Shown in pieces: positions 1 to 5,813 of a stretch of 6,156 nucleotides of DNA. The notes under the pieces were generated by a model that made no database searches, was not told the DNA's origin, and worked only from the letters and a program-made list of their open reading frames with translations. Positions within the stretch are counted from its first letter, which is position 1. Every line of letters starts with the position of its first letter. A program made the position numbers and the translations under genes. Origin of the DNA: an uncultured Phycisphaerales bacterium (GTDB lineage Bacteria; Planctomycetota; Phycisphaerae; WQYP01). The DNA lies in NCBI GenBank assembly GCA_937901265.1, contig CALCHA010000465.1, positions 1 through 6,156 of the forward strand. The letters run 5' to 3'.

Positions 1-1
1 C

Positions 2-3000
2 CCGCCCCCCGAGGTTGCCGCCCGCGCGGAGGCCCTCGCGGCCAGCGAAATTCAGAGCGGCCACCCGCCCGCCGCGGTCGAACCCCCCTCCGAGCCCACA
101 CGCAGCAACTCCCCCGCCGAGGAGGTCAACGAACCCCCGCAGAAAGCGGTCGAGGAATCCGCGCCGGCGCGGCAGGAGTCGCGCCCCGCCTCCCTCGCTG
201 AACAGGCCGTCGAGGCCCACACCGCGCCGAACAGTATCGCCGTCGAGCCTCTGGAACTCTGGGACCTCTCCTTCGAGGATGGCTTCTTCGGCATCGGGGA
301 GGGACAGGAATTCGCCAGCCCCACCGGCAACGCCGCGGCTCCCCCGGCCGAGGAACTGCCCGCCCCCGCGCAGGGTGCCCCCGGCGCCGCGCAGACCTCC
401 TCGCAGGCGCAGGCCAGCTCCCTCGTCGTCGTCGCCGGCGCCGCGGCCGCCTTTGTCGCAGGTGCCGTCGCCGCGGGAGCCCTGATCGCCCGCACCCTGC
501 TCTCCGAACCCGGCGAGATCAGCCCGCTCGACTTCGACGTCCGCAGCTCCAGGGTCGCCGCCGTCGAGAACCCCAGCACCGCCCCCAAGGCCTCCGTCCG
601 CACCCCCGCCGGCGACGCCTCCAGCCCCTCCCAAAGCCTCGTCGACCAGTTCAAGGCCGAGCAAAAAGCCGTCGCCGCCATCGATCAATCCTCCCCCGCC
701 GCCGTCGATCCCACCAAGGCCGCCGCCAACCCGTCGGCCCCCGCGGCCGCCGCCGCCGCCCCCGAGCCCATCCCCGCCGGCTTTAAGCCCGGCCAGTACC
801 ACAAACCCTTCACCGGCGGGGCCCTCAAGGACATCGCCAAGGACACCTACAACAGCAAGCTCAGCCAGGATCAGGCCCTCGGCAGCGCCTACGAGCGGCT
901 CACCGGCGCCGACCTCGAAGGCCAACGCGCCGTCCTCGGCGATGACGGCCTCTACCGCTGGGCCGGCAAGGGCGGCAAGCCCCCCCATGACGCCGGCGAT
1001 CTCATCAACGGCGAAGCCCAGACCGAATCGTCCAGCGGTGCCGTCACCGCGCAATTCATCTACGTCGTCGACGAACACAGCAACCTCTACGCCGCCCATC
1101 GCGAGGTGCCCCTCCCCGGCGTCAACGAAACCTTCAAACACTCCAGCTTCGGCTTCGACAAGGTCGCGTCCGCTGGTGAAGTCACCATCGTCAACGGCAA
1201 GCTCGTCGGCATCGACACCATCTCCGGCCACTTTGGCCCCACCCTCCTCGAACCCGGCGAGATCCCCGGCTTCGCCGGCGGTGCCGTCGACACCGTCCTG
1301 GGCTCCATCCGCGACTACGCCGCCGCCCGCGGCATCAACATCGACATCGCCCACGTGAAGGTCGACGTCCCCTACTTCCAGTCGCTCGCCGACATGCGGC
1401 AACTCTACGGCGATGCCAAGATCGACGAGGCCATCCAGAACGGCACCATCACTGCCGCCGAAGTCGCCCGAGGCGGCCAAATCATCGGCATCCCCATGCC
1501 GCGAGCCCTCTCCAAGACGCCCATCCTCCCCAACCCCGGTGCCTACAACCCCCTCCCCGCCTCCTCCCTCCACGTCGATGCGCCCAACGCCCCGGCCACG
1601 CTCAACGATCCCGGCGTTTCCCCCACCGCGCCCGCGCAAACACCCGCCCCCGCTGCACCGGCATCCCCCGCGACCCCGCTGCCCATCGCCGCCTTCAACC
1701 TCGCCAACGCCGCCCTCGCCTGGTGGACCGCCGCCCTGCATCTCGCCACCGCCCCTCTCACGCTGGATGTGACCCTGCAGAATCTCTCCGCGGGTGAACT
1801 TGCCGAATCGACTGTCACCGCCTTCGCCGGCGGGCGGCCTTCCGCCGGAACCATCACCATCGACCCCTCCGCCGACGGCCGCGGCTGGTACACCGACATC
1901 ACCAACCCCGCCGCCCCGCTTCCCCTCACCGGCCGCTACGATCTTTTCACCACCCTCCTCCACGAGATCGGCCACCTGCTGGGCTTCACCATCAACAACC
2001 CCGCCTTCGCCTCGCACGTTCTCAACGGCGTCTTCTACGGCGACAACCTGACGCTCGACCTCGCCGCCGATCTCGACCACCTCGCCCCCGCCGCCTTCCC
2101 CAACGATCTCATGAACCCCACCCTCGCCGCCGACACCCGCCGCCTGCCCTCCCTCACCGACATCGCGGTCATTCAGGCCGTCCGCGCCACCGCCGTGGCC
2201 GGCGCCTACGGCACCCGGCAGCGGGCCCTCCTCGTCGCCCCGGATGCCGCCCAGCTTCCCTCCATCGACCCCACCGTCCCGCTCCAGGTCGGCCTGATCA
2301 ACGGCGACTTTGCAGACGCCGATCCCACCGACGCGGGCTTCGGCTGGACCCTTTCCCCCGCCGCCCTCATCACCCCCGGCCGCGCCACCCTGTCCACCGG
2401 CGCCACCACCGTCACCCGCCTCCTCCAGAGCTTCACCCTCCCCTCCGGCGCCTCCGCCCTCCGCTTCACTTTCGCCGCCGCCCTCGCCCTCACCCCCGGC
2501 CAGCCGCAGGACGCCTTCGAGGTCGCCCTCCTTGATCCCGCCACCCTCGCGCCTCTCACGGGCACCGTCGCGCTCACCGGCGCTGATGCCCTGATCAACC
2601 TTCAGGCCGACGGCTCCCTCTCGACCGCCCCCGGCATCACGCTGCAACAGAACCCCGATGGCTCCACCACCGTCACCATCGATCTCCACACCCTCGCCTC
2701 CGGCGCCGCCGTCACCCTCGCCTTCGACCTCCTCGCGTTCGCCCCCTCCAGCTCTTCCGTCACCCTCTCCGACGTCGCCTTCAGCAACACCACCGCCCCG
2801 CGCATCACCGGCCCCGCGCTCATCAACGACGGCCTCCAGCAACGCTCCCTGATCTTCCAGATCGCCATTCCCCTGTCCGCCCCCGGCCTCTCGTTTAACC
2901 CCGACGCCGTCACCCTCCTCTTCAACGGCACCACCCCCGTTAACCTCTCCGGCATGACCTACAGCTTTGACGCCGCCAACACCCTCCTCCTCGACCTGCA

Positions 3001-5371
3001 CAACGTCCCCCTTGCCGACGGCAACTACGACCTTCGCCTCGCCCCCGATGCCCTCTCCGACGCCTTCGGCAACGTCCTCACTCTTGCCGGCGACGGCCTC
3101 GGCGATACCGCCAGCTCGCAGTTCGCCGCCATCGACTTCTTCGTCCTCGCCGGCGATGCCAATGGCGATGCCGTCGTGGATGTTCACGATTTCCAGATCA
3201 CGCGCAACCCCGCCGACCCCAACGGCGATCTCAACCATGATGGCACCGTCGACGCCGCCGACCAGGCTATCGCACGCGACAACCTCGGCCACCGCCTGGT
3301 TCCGCTCGCGCCTCCGCTGCTGGCTGTTTCCGAAAACTCCGGCACGCCCGACGACAACCAGCTCTCCTTCGGCCTCCTCCACCTCGGTGATCACGCGGCC
3401 CCCATCCTCGTTACCGTGACCAACCACGGCCAGCAAACCCTCACGCTCGCCGGCCTCCAGCTCTTCGGCGGAAACACCGCCGCCTTCGCCTTCTCCATCG
3501 ATGGCCAGCCCCTGGGCACCACCTCGCTCGACCTCGCGCCGGGGGCCTCCGCCACCCTCGAAATCCGCTTCATCGCCGCCTCCGCCGGCATCTACCACGC
3601 CACCCTCCAGTTCTTCCACAATGATCCGACCCAGTCCAACCCCTACACCCTCTCCCTCTCCGGCACTCTCTCGGCGACCCTCCCCGCCACCCTCGTCGTC
3701 ACCGAAAACTCCGGCACCCCCAACGACAACGCCGTCACCTTCGGCACCCTCACCGCCGGTGCCACCGCCGCCCCCATCACCGTCACCCTGCAGAACACCG
3801 GCGACCTGCCCCTCTCCATCGCCGGCATCCAGCTGGCCGGCCCCAATGCCGCCAGCTTCGCCTTCCAGCTCACCGGCTTCGCCCCCGGGAGCACCTCCGC
3901 ACTCGTCGCCCCGCACGCCAGCGTCACCCTCACCCTCACCTTCCTTGGCAGCCTCACGGGCGACTACACCGCCTCGCTGATCCTCTTCCACAACGACGCC
4001 ACTCAGGCCAACCCCCTCGTCATCTCCCTCACCGCCGCCATCGCCAACGTCGCCCCGCCCACGCTCGTCGTCCTGGAAAATTCCGGCACCCCCAATGACA
4101 ACGCCCTTTCGTTCGGCCCGATCAACACCAACGCCACCGCCGCCCCCATCGCCGTCACGCTCGAAAACAGCGGCGATGTCGCCCTCTCCCTCGCCGGCCT
4201 GCAGATCACCGGCCCCGACGCCGCGGCCTTCGCCTTCACCATTGATGGCCACCTCCCCGGCACCACGTCGCTGCTCCTCGCCCCCGGTGCCCACGCCACC
4301 CTGCAGGTCACCCTTCTGGCCACCGACGAAGGCGATTACGCCGCCACCCTCAGCTTCTTCACCAACGACCCCGCCCAGCCCAACCCCTTCGCCATCACCC
4401 TCTCCGCCGAAGTCTACAAGCCGCTGCCGCCCACCCTCATCGTCCTCGAAAACGCCGGCACTCCCGATGATGGGCAGATCCCCTTTGGTGCCTTCAACCC
4501 CGGCACCACCCCCGCTCCCATCACCGTAACCCTGCAGAACGACGGCGACCTGCCCCTCTCCCTCGCCGGCCTGCAGCTCACCGGGCCCGGTGCCGCCCAC
4601 TTCGCCTTCCAATTCGACGGCCTGCCCGCCAATGCCACCTCCGCCCTCATCGCCCCCCACGCCGCCCTCACCTTGACCCTCACCTTCCTTCCCGGCAACG
4701 TTGCGGCCAACTTCTCCGCGAGCCTCGTTTTCTTCCATAATGATGAAATGGCCCCCAACCCCTACACCCTGACCCTCACCGCCACCCTCCGTCCCGGCAT
4801 CCTGATCCTCGTGCCCCTCCCCGTCGACTTCCCCGTCGTCACCGTCGCCCCTCCGATCAGCCCCACCACCGCCCTGCCCCCGACCCCGGCCGCTCCGCCG
4901 CCCGCCGCCGCACCGACGCCGCCTGCCGCCGATCCCACCCCGCCTGCCCCCGTCATTGAGCCGCCCGCGACGCCGGTTGCGCCGTCCACACCGCCGCTCA
5001 TCGTCGCGCCCGCACCGCTGCCCGCGCAGCCGCCGGCAGCCTCTCTTCCCCCGGTCAAGCGCTTCCCCCGTCCCGCCCACGCCACCCCGCGCCGCGTCGC
5101 CGCGCCCTTCGCCGGCGGCCACGCGGCGACCCGGCTTCCTCTCCACGTCGTCGCGGCAGCGCCTGCGGTCAAACCGATTCCCCTCCCGAAGCCCACGCCG
5201 CTTCCCCCGGCAAGCATCATCACCCTGCCGCCGAGCCTGCCCCACGTCAGACTGCCGATCTCGCTGATCCCCCTCCCCACGCTCCCCCCGGCCGTGAGCG
5301 TTGTCCCCAGCTACACCCTCCGCCCCCGCATCCGCCGCACCCCCCTCCAACTGCTGCCCCTTCATATCTAA
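2..5371 (+). CDS. Giant multidomain exoprotein: IQM-like domain, matrixin-like protease, dockerin, four ASH-like repeats (5' partial)
   Basis: The frame is open from base 2 to the TAA at 5369-5371, giving 1789 visible residues with codons ending mostly in C or G throughout. Numbering from the first visible codon: hydrophobic segment about 141-163; IQM-like domain about 350-454; Pro/Ala linker about 500-560; matrixin-like zinc protease about 586-729 with HEIGHLLGF; beta-rich region about 764-928; Ig-like region about 931-1048; dockerin-like calcium loops about 1052-1100; four repeats of about 124 residues 1104-1600; Pro-rich tail 1601-1789. There is no in-frame ATG or GTG before the GTG at 1106, and that codon lies inside the IQM-like domain, so the true start and any signal peptide are upstream. 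I saw no cysteine. The likely role is an extracellular or cell-surface protease/adhesin; substrate and partner are unknown. No LPXTG or PEP-CTERM tag is visible at the C terminus. That it is one real gene is near certain; its function is inferred from domains only. Confidence 0.93.
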   Translation, partial: PPPEVAARAEALAASEIQSGHPPAAVEPPSEPTRSNSPAEEVNEPPQKAVEESAPARQESRPASLAEQAVEAHTAPNSIAVEPLELWDLSFEDGFFGIGEGQEFASPTGNAAAPPAEELPAPAQGAPGAAQTSSQAQASSLVVVAGAAAAFVAGAVAAGALIARTLLSEPGEISPLDFDVRSSRVAAVENPSTAPKASVRTPAGDASSPSQSLVDQFKAEQKAVAAIDQSSPAAVDPTKAAANPSAPAAAAAAPEPIPAGFKPGQYHKPFTGGALKDIAKDTYNSKLSQDQALGSAYERLTGADLEGQRAVLGDDGLYRWAGKGGKPPHDAGDLINGEAQTESSSGAVTAQFIYVVDEHSNLYAAHREVPLPGVNETFKHSSFGFDKVASAGEVTIVNGKLVGIDTISGHFGPTLLEPGEIPGFAGGAVDTVLGSIRDYAAARGINIDIAHVKVDVPYFQSLADMRQLYGDAKIDEAIQNGTITAAEVARGGQIIGIPMPRALSKTPILPNPGAYNPLPASSLHVDAPNAPATLNDPGVSPTAPAQTPAPAAPASPATPLPIAAFNLANAALAWWTAALHLATAPLTLDVTLQNLSAGELAESTVTAFAGGRPSAGTITIDPSADGRGWYTDITNPAAPLPLTGRYDLFTTLLHEIGHLLGFTINNPAFASHVLNGVFYGDNLTLDLAADLDHLAPAAFPNDLMNPTLAADTRRLPSLTDIAVIQAVRATAVAGAYGTRQRALLVAPDAAQLPSIDPTVPLQVGLINGDFADADPTDAGFGWTLSPAALITPGRATLSTGATTVTRLLQSFTLPSGASALRFTFAAALALTPGQPQDAFEVALLDPATLAPLTGTVALTGADALINLQADGSLSTAPGITLQQNPDGSTTVTIDLHTLASGAAVTLAFDLLAFAPSSSSVTLSDVAFSNTTAPRITGPALINDGLQQRSLIFQIAIPLSAPGLSFNPDAVTLLFNGTTPVNLSGMTYSFDAANTLLLDLHNVPLADGNYDLRLAPDALSDAFGNVLTLAGDGLGDTASSQFAAIDFFVLAGDANGDAVVDVHDFQITRNPADPNGDLNHDGTVDAADQAIARDNLGHRLVPLAPPLLAVSENSGTPDDNQLSFGLLHLGDHAAPILVTVTNHGQQTLTLAGLQLFGGNTAAFAFSIDGQPLGTTSLDLAPGASATLEIRFIAASAGIYHATLQFFHNDPTQSNPYTLSLSGTLSATLPATLVVTENSGTPNDNAVTFGTLTAGATAAPITVTLQNTGDLPLSIAGIQLAGPNAASFAFQLTGFAPGSTSALVAPHASVTLTLTFLGSLTGDYTASLILFHNDATQANPLVISLTAAIANVAPPTLVVLENSGTPNDNALSFGPINTNATAAPIAVTLENSGDVALSLAGLQITGPDAAAFAFTIDGHLPGTTSLLLAPGAHATLQVTLLATDEGDYAATLSFFTNDPAQPNPFAITLSAEVYKPLPPTLIVLENAGTPDDGQIPFGAFNPGTTPAPITVTLQNDGDLPLSLAGLQLTGPGAAHFAFQFDGLPANATSALIAPHAALTLTLTFLPGNVAANFSASLVFFHNDEMAPNPYTLTLTATLRPGILILVPLPVDFPVVTVAPPISPTTALPPTPAAPPPAAAPTPPAADPTPPAPVIEPPATPVAPSTPPLIVAPAPLPAQPPAASLPPVKRFPRPAHATPRRVAAPFAGGHAATRLPLHVVAAAPAVKPIPLPKPTPLPPASIITLPPSLPHVRLPISLIPLPTLPPAVSVVPSYTLRPRIRRTPLQLLPLHI
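422..490 (+). other. Candidate transmembrane helix within the giant protein
   Basis: Codons 141-163 encode an uninterrupted hydrophobic run rich in Ala, Val and Gly, from LVVVAGAAAAF to AAGALIA. It is followed by an Arg and preceded by a Gln/Ser/Ala-rich stretch. Its 23-residue length suits one membrane span. It lies at least 140 residues into the protein, so it is not a usual signal peptide unless the N-terminal part stays in the cytoplasm. It could instead be a buried Ala-rich helix, since the surrounding linkers are also Ala-rich. Confidence 0.5.
1049..1363 (+). other. IQM-like (HSSF / SGH signature) domain within the giant protein
   Basis: Residues about 350-454 read, in order: AQFIYVVDEHSNLYA (a strand ending in a Leu-Tyr turn), FKHSSF (His 380), VASAGEVTIVNGKLVGID (a strand pair), SGHFGPT (His 410), then a helix VLGSIRDYAAARGINID followed by strand IAHVKV. 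The same order (a voiced 'YV-x-LY' strand, HSSFLAG, AAG-x-L/I-x-V-x-x-G, SGHY-x-P-T, a helix, then 'GV-x-L-x-x-V') is what I recall for the conserved core of plant IQM calmodulin-binding proteins and related fungal and bacterial proteins. That family's biochemical activity is unclear to me. A preceding DGLYRWAGKGG motif (about 315-325) may belong to the same unit. The IQ calmodulin-binding motif itself is not evident here. The assignment is from memory of the motif pattern and was not searched. Confidence 0.6.
1757..2188 (+). other. Matrixin-like zinc metalloprotease domain within the giant protein
   Basis: Residues about 586-729 contain strand LTLDVTLQNL, the segment AGTITIDPSADGRGWYTD, then FTTLLHEIGHLLGF with zinc ligands His 654 and His 658 and catalytic Glu 655. 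DLMNP follows with its Met at about 704 (Met-turn), and then RRLPSLTDIAVIQAVRA. This arrangement (ITID-x-x-A-x-G-x-GW strand, HExxHxxGF helix, LMNP turn, then 'LPS-x-x-D' helix) matches bacterial matrixin-like domains of large exoproteins. The canonical third ligand position of HExxHxxGxxH is Ile here; His 693 in DLDHL, shortly before the Met-turn, is the likely replacement. It probably cleaves protein outside the cell, if active. Confidence 0.8.
2291..3145 (+). other. Beta-rich linker region between protease and dockerin
   Basis: Residues about 764-1048 appear to hold two beta-rich units. The first (764-928) begins GLINGDF and carries FTLPSGASALRFTF, DAFEVALLDP and NPDGSTTVTIDL, a strand pattern common in carbohydrate-binding-like or anchor-type sandwich domains. 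The second (931-1048) includes ADGNYDLRLAPDALSDAFGN, resembling the Ig-like unit that often precedes a dockerin in planctomycete-type exoproteins. No catalytic motif is visible. Domain boundaries are approximate and no ligand can be named. Confidence 0.45.
3152..3301 (+). other. Dockerin type I-like calcium-binding pair within the giant protein
   Basis: Two EF-hand-like loops lie 24 residues apart. The first is D1052-A-N-G-D-A-V-V-D-V-H-D1063 and the second D1076-L-N-H-D-G-T-V-D-A-A-D1087; both fit D-x-N-x-D-x-x-V-D-x-x-D, the calcium loop of type I dockerins. A short helix follows the second loop (QAIARDNLGH), as expected. Dockerins in cellulosomes bind cohesins, but in Planctomycetes and Verrucomicrobia they are frequent in large exoproteins with no known cohesin, so the partner is unknown. 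No cohesin is visible in the window. Confidence 0.85.
3311..4801 (+). repeat. Four tandem choice-of-anchor D / ASH-like beta-sandwich repeats
   Basis: Four in-frame units begin at 3311, 3683, 4055 and 4427, exactly 372 bp apart each time (124 codons), so the first three units have no net length change. Unit 4 carries one extra residue near LPGNVAANF. Each unit opens with PPTLVVLENSGTPNDN (variants), continues with SFG, APITVTLQN-x-GD, LSLAGLQ-x-TG, AAFAF, TTSL-x-LAPGA-x-ATL, and ends FFHND-x-x-x-x-NP-x-x-x-x-L. This is the pattern of choice-of-anchor D (ASPM-SPD-2-Hydin-like) sandwiches, which act as spacers or stalks in exported proteins. The units differ by many substitutions, so the duplication is not recent. 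Confidence 0.88.
4802..5368 (+). other. Pro/Ala/Thr-rich C-terminal tail of the giant protein
   Basis: After the last repeat, about 190 residues are dominated by Pro, Ala, Thr and Val, with many PP, PAP and TPP runs. The stretch becomes more basic late (KRFPRP, TPRRVAAPF, RPRIRRTP) and the protein ends LQLLPLHI. A tail like this is expected to be extended and disordered, possibly spanning or binding cell-wall material. No LPXTG, PEP-CTERM, or hydrophobic-plus-basic sorting tag is visible, so the anchoring route cannot be told. It stays in frame with strong C/G third positions, so it is coding. Confidence 0.7.
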
Positions 5372-5397
5372 TACGGATTCCTGTTGATTTTCGCGCA

Positions 5398-5415
5398 TGG
5401 CGAGCAACATCGCCG
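5398..5415 (+). terminator. Weak hairpin just after the giant gene
   Basis: GGCGA (5399-5403) and TCGCC (5410-5414) form a 5-bp stem around the loop GCAACA, with a possible T-G pair outside. It lies about 27 bp past the stop codon. There is no T-run after it, so it is not a classical intrinsic terminator; the larger palindrome downstream is a better candidate for ending transcription. Confidence 0.2.
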
Positions 5416-5492
5416 CGATTGGTCGGGCTTGAGATCTCAGACGTTTTTGTCGAGGGACGGAAACGTCTTTGTTTGAGAGTCCAGACGAAAAC

Positions 5493-5527
5493 ACGAAGGG
5501 ACGAAGGACCCACGAAGGGCACAAAGG
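5493..5527 (+). repeat. ACGAAGG short tandem-like words in the left arm
   Basis: The word ACGAAGG occurs at 5493-5499, 5501-5507 and 5512-5518, and as ACAAAGG at 5521-5527, spaced 8 to 11 bp. The right arm holds the complementary words CCTTCGT at 5621-5627 and 5629-5635, with degraded copies near 5601-5607 and 5610-5616. I recall similar CACGAAGG-type intergenic words in Verrucomicrobia-like genomes; this was not checked here. Confidence 0.7.
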
Positions 5528-5578
5528 CGCTGACCCAAGTCGCGCGATCCCTCCAGCCTTGGAACGCTATCAGAGAAA

Positions 5579-5588
5579 CGTGGCCACG
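5579..5588. other. Perfect 10-bp palindrome in the centre of the foldback element
   Basis: CGTGGCCACG reads the same on both strands. It lies in the unpaired centre of the larger inverted repeat. It could be a chance palindrome or a binding site; nothing else supports a function. Confidence 0.3.
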
Positions 5589-5700
5589 CACCGACAAACC
5601 TCTTCGTGAACTTCGTTGGCCCTTCGTTCCTTCGTTTTTGGTCTGGACGTTCGACGAAGGACGTTTCTGTTCCTGCATAAAAAAGGGTGGAATCTTGAGC

Positions 5701-5791
5701 GGTCAGCGAGCGACTAGTGTGTGATCGAAAAGCAAGCTGGTCGCTTCCTTGTATCTTTAAAAAAGACATGAAGCGTGTTCCAATGGGTAGG
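5701..5791. other. Intergenic remainder without recognised features
   Basis: The stretch between the palindrome and the hairpin at the minus-strand stop is more A/T-rich than the coding regions. It holds a run of six A at 5759-5764, which reads as six T on the minus strand, about 28 nt past the hairpin of the converging gene. That is too far for a standard intrinsic terminator. I see no convincing promoter, RNA gene or ORF. Confidence 0.4.
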
Positions 5792-5813
5792 GACGCCGCT
5801 TAGGTGCGGCGTC
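5792..5813 (-). terminator. Perfect 8-bp hairpin straddling the stop codon of the minus-strand gene
   Basis: GACGCCGC (5792-5799) and GCGGCGTC (5806-5813) are exact reverse complements around a 6-nt loop, TTAGGT. The stop codon of the minus-strand gene (5800-5802) sits in that loop, and the upstream stem arm encodes its last residues, within the Arg-rich end. No T-run follows closely; a run of six T on the minus strand lies about 28 nt further on. It may act as a factor-dependent terminator or as 3'-end protection of the mRNA. The stem is certain, the function is inferred. Confidence 0.5.

Larger units (their letters stand above)
5427..5700. repeat. Long imperfect palindrome (foldback element) between convergent genes
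   Basis: Left arm 5427-5526 and the reverse complement of right arm 5602-5700 align at 73 of 100 positions with a single gap (hand count); the 75-bp centre is 5527-5601. Conserved blocks include GAAACGTC (5460-5467), GTCCAGAC (5479-5486) paired with GTCTGGAC (5641-5648), and repeated ACGAAGG words paired with CCTTCGT words. As plus-strand RNA, about ten of the mismatches would be G-U pairs, so the arms could pair at roughly 83 of 100 positions. It fills most of the gap between genes that end facing each other. It could be a MITE or REP-like element, a two-way terminator, or a structured RNA. No protein-coding gene is evident in it. Confidence 0.85.

Noticed and set aside
52..681. Minus-strand ORF of 209 residues opposite the start of the giant gene
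   Set aside because: It lies antisense to the open plus frame and is a by-product of high GC, with Ser/Ala/Gly/Arg-rich composition and no recognised motif.
4762..5280. Minus-strand Gly-rich ORF opposite the Pro-rich tail
   Set aside because: Pro-rich codons (CCN) read as Gly-rich (NGG) on the opposite strand; this explains the frame fully.
5300..5368. PEP-CTERM or LPXTG sorting signal at the end of the giant protein
   Set aside because: Neither motif is present, nor a hydrophobic segment followed by a basic tail.
1106..5371. GTG at 1106 as the start of the giant gene
   Set aside because: The same frame is open back to base 2 with the same codon character, and the codon lies inside the IQM-like domain.
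5419..5769. ORFs on both strands across the palindrome with similar RRDEGPTK / RRNEGPTK stretches
   Set aside because: The similarity follows from the inverted repeat, which makes both strands read alike; the frames have no known motif and poor start context.
5371..5800. tRNA, riboswitch or CRISPR array in the gap
   Set aside because: The ACGAAGG words are too short and irregular for CRISPR repeats with spacers, and no cloverleaf or known aptamer pattern is visible.
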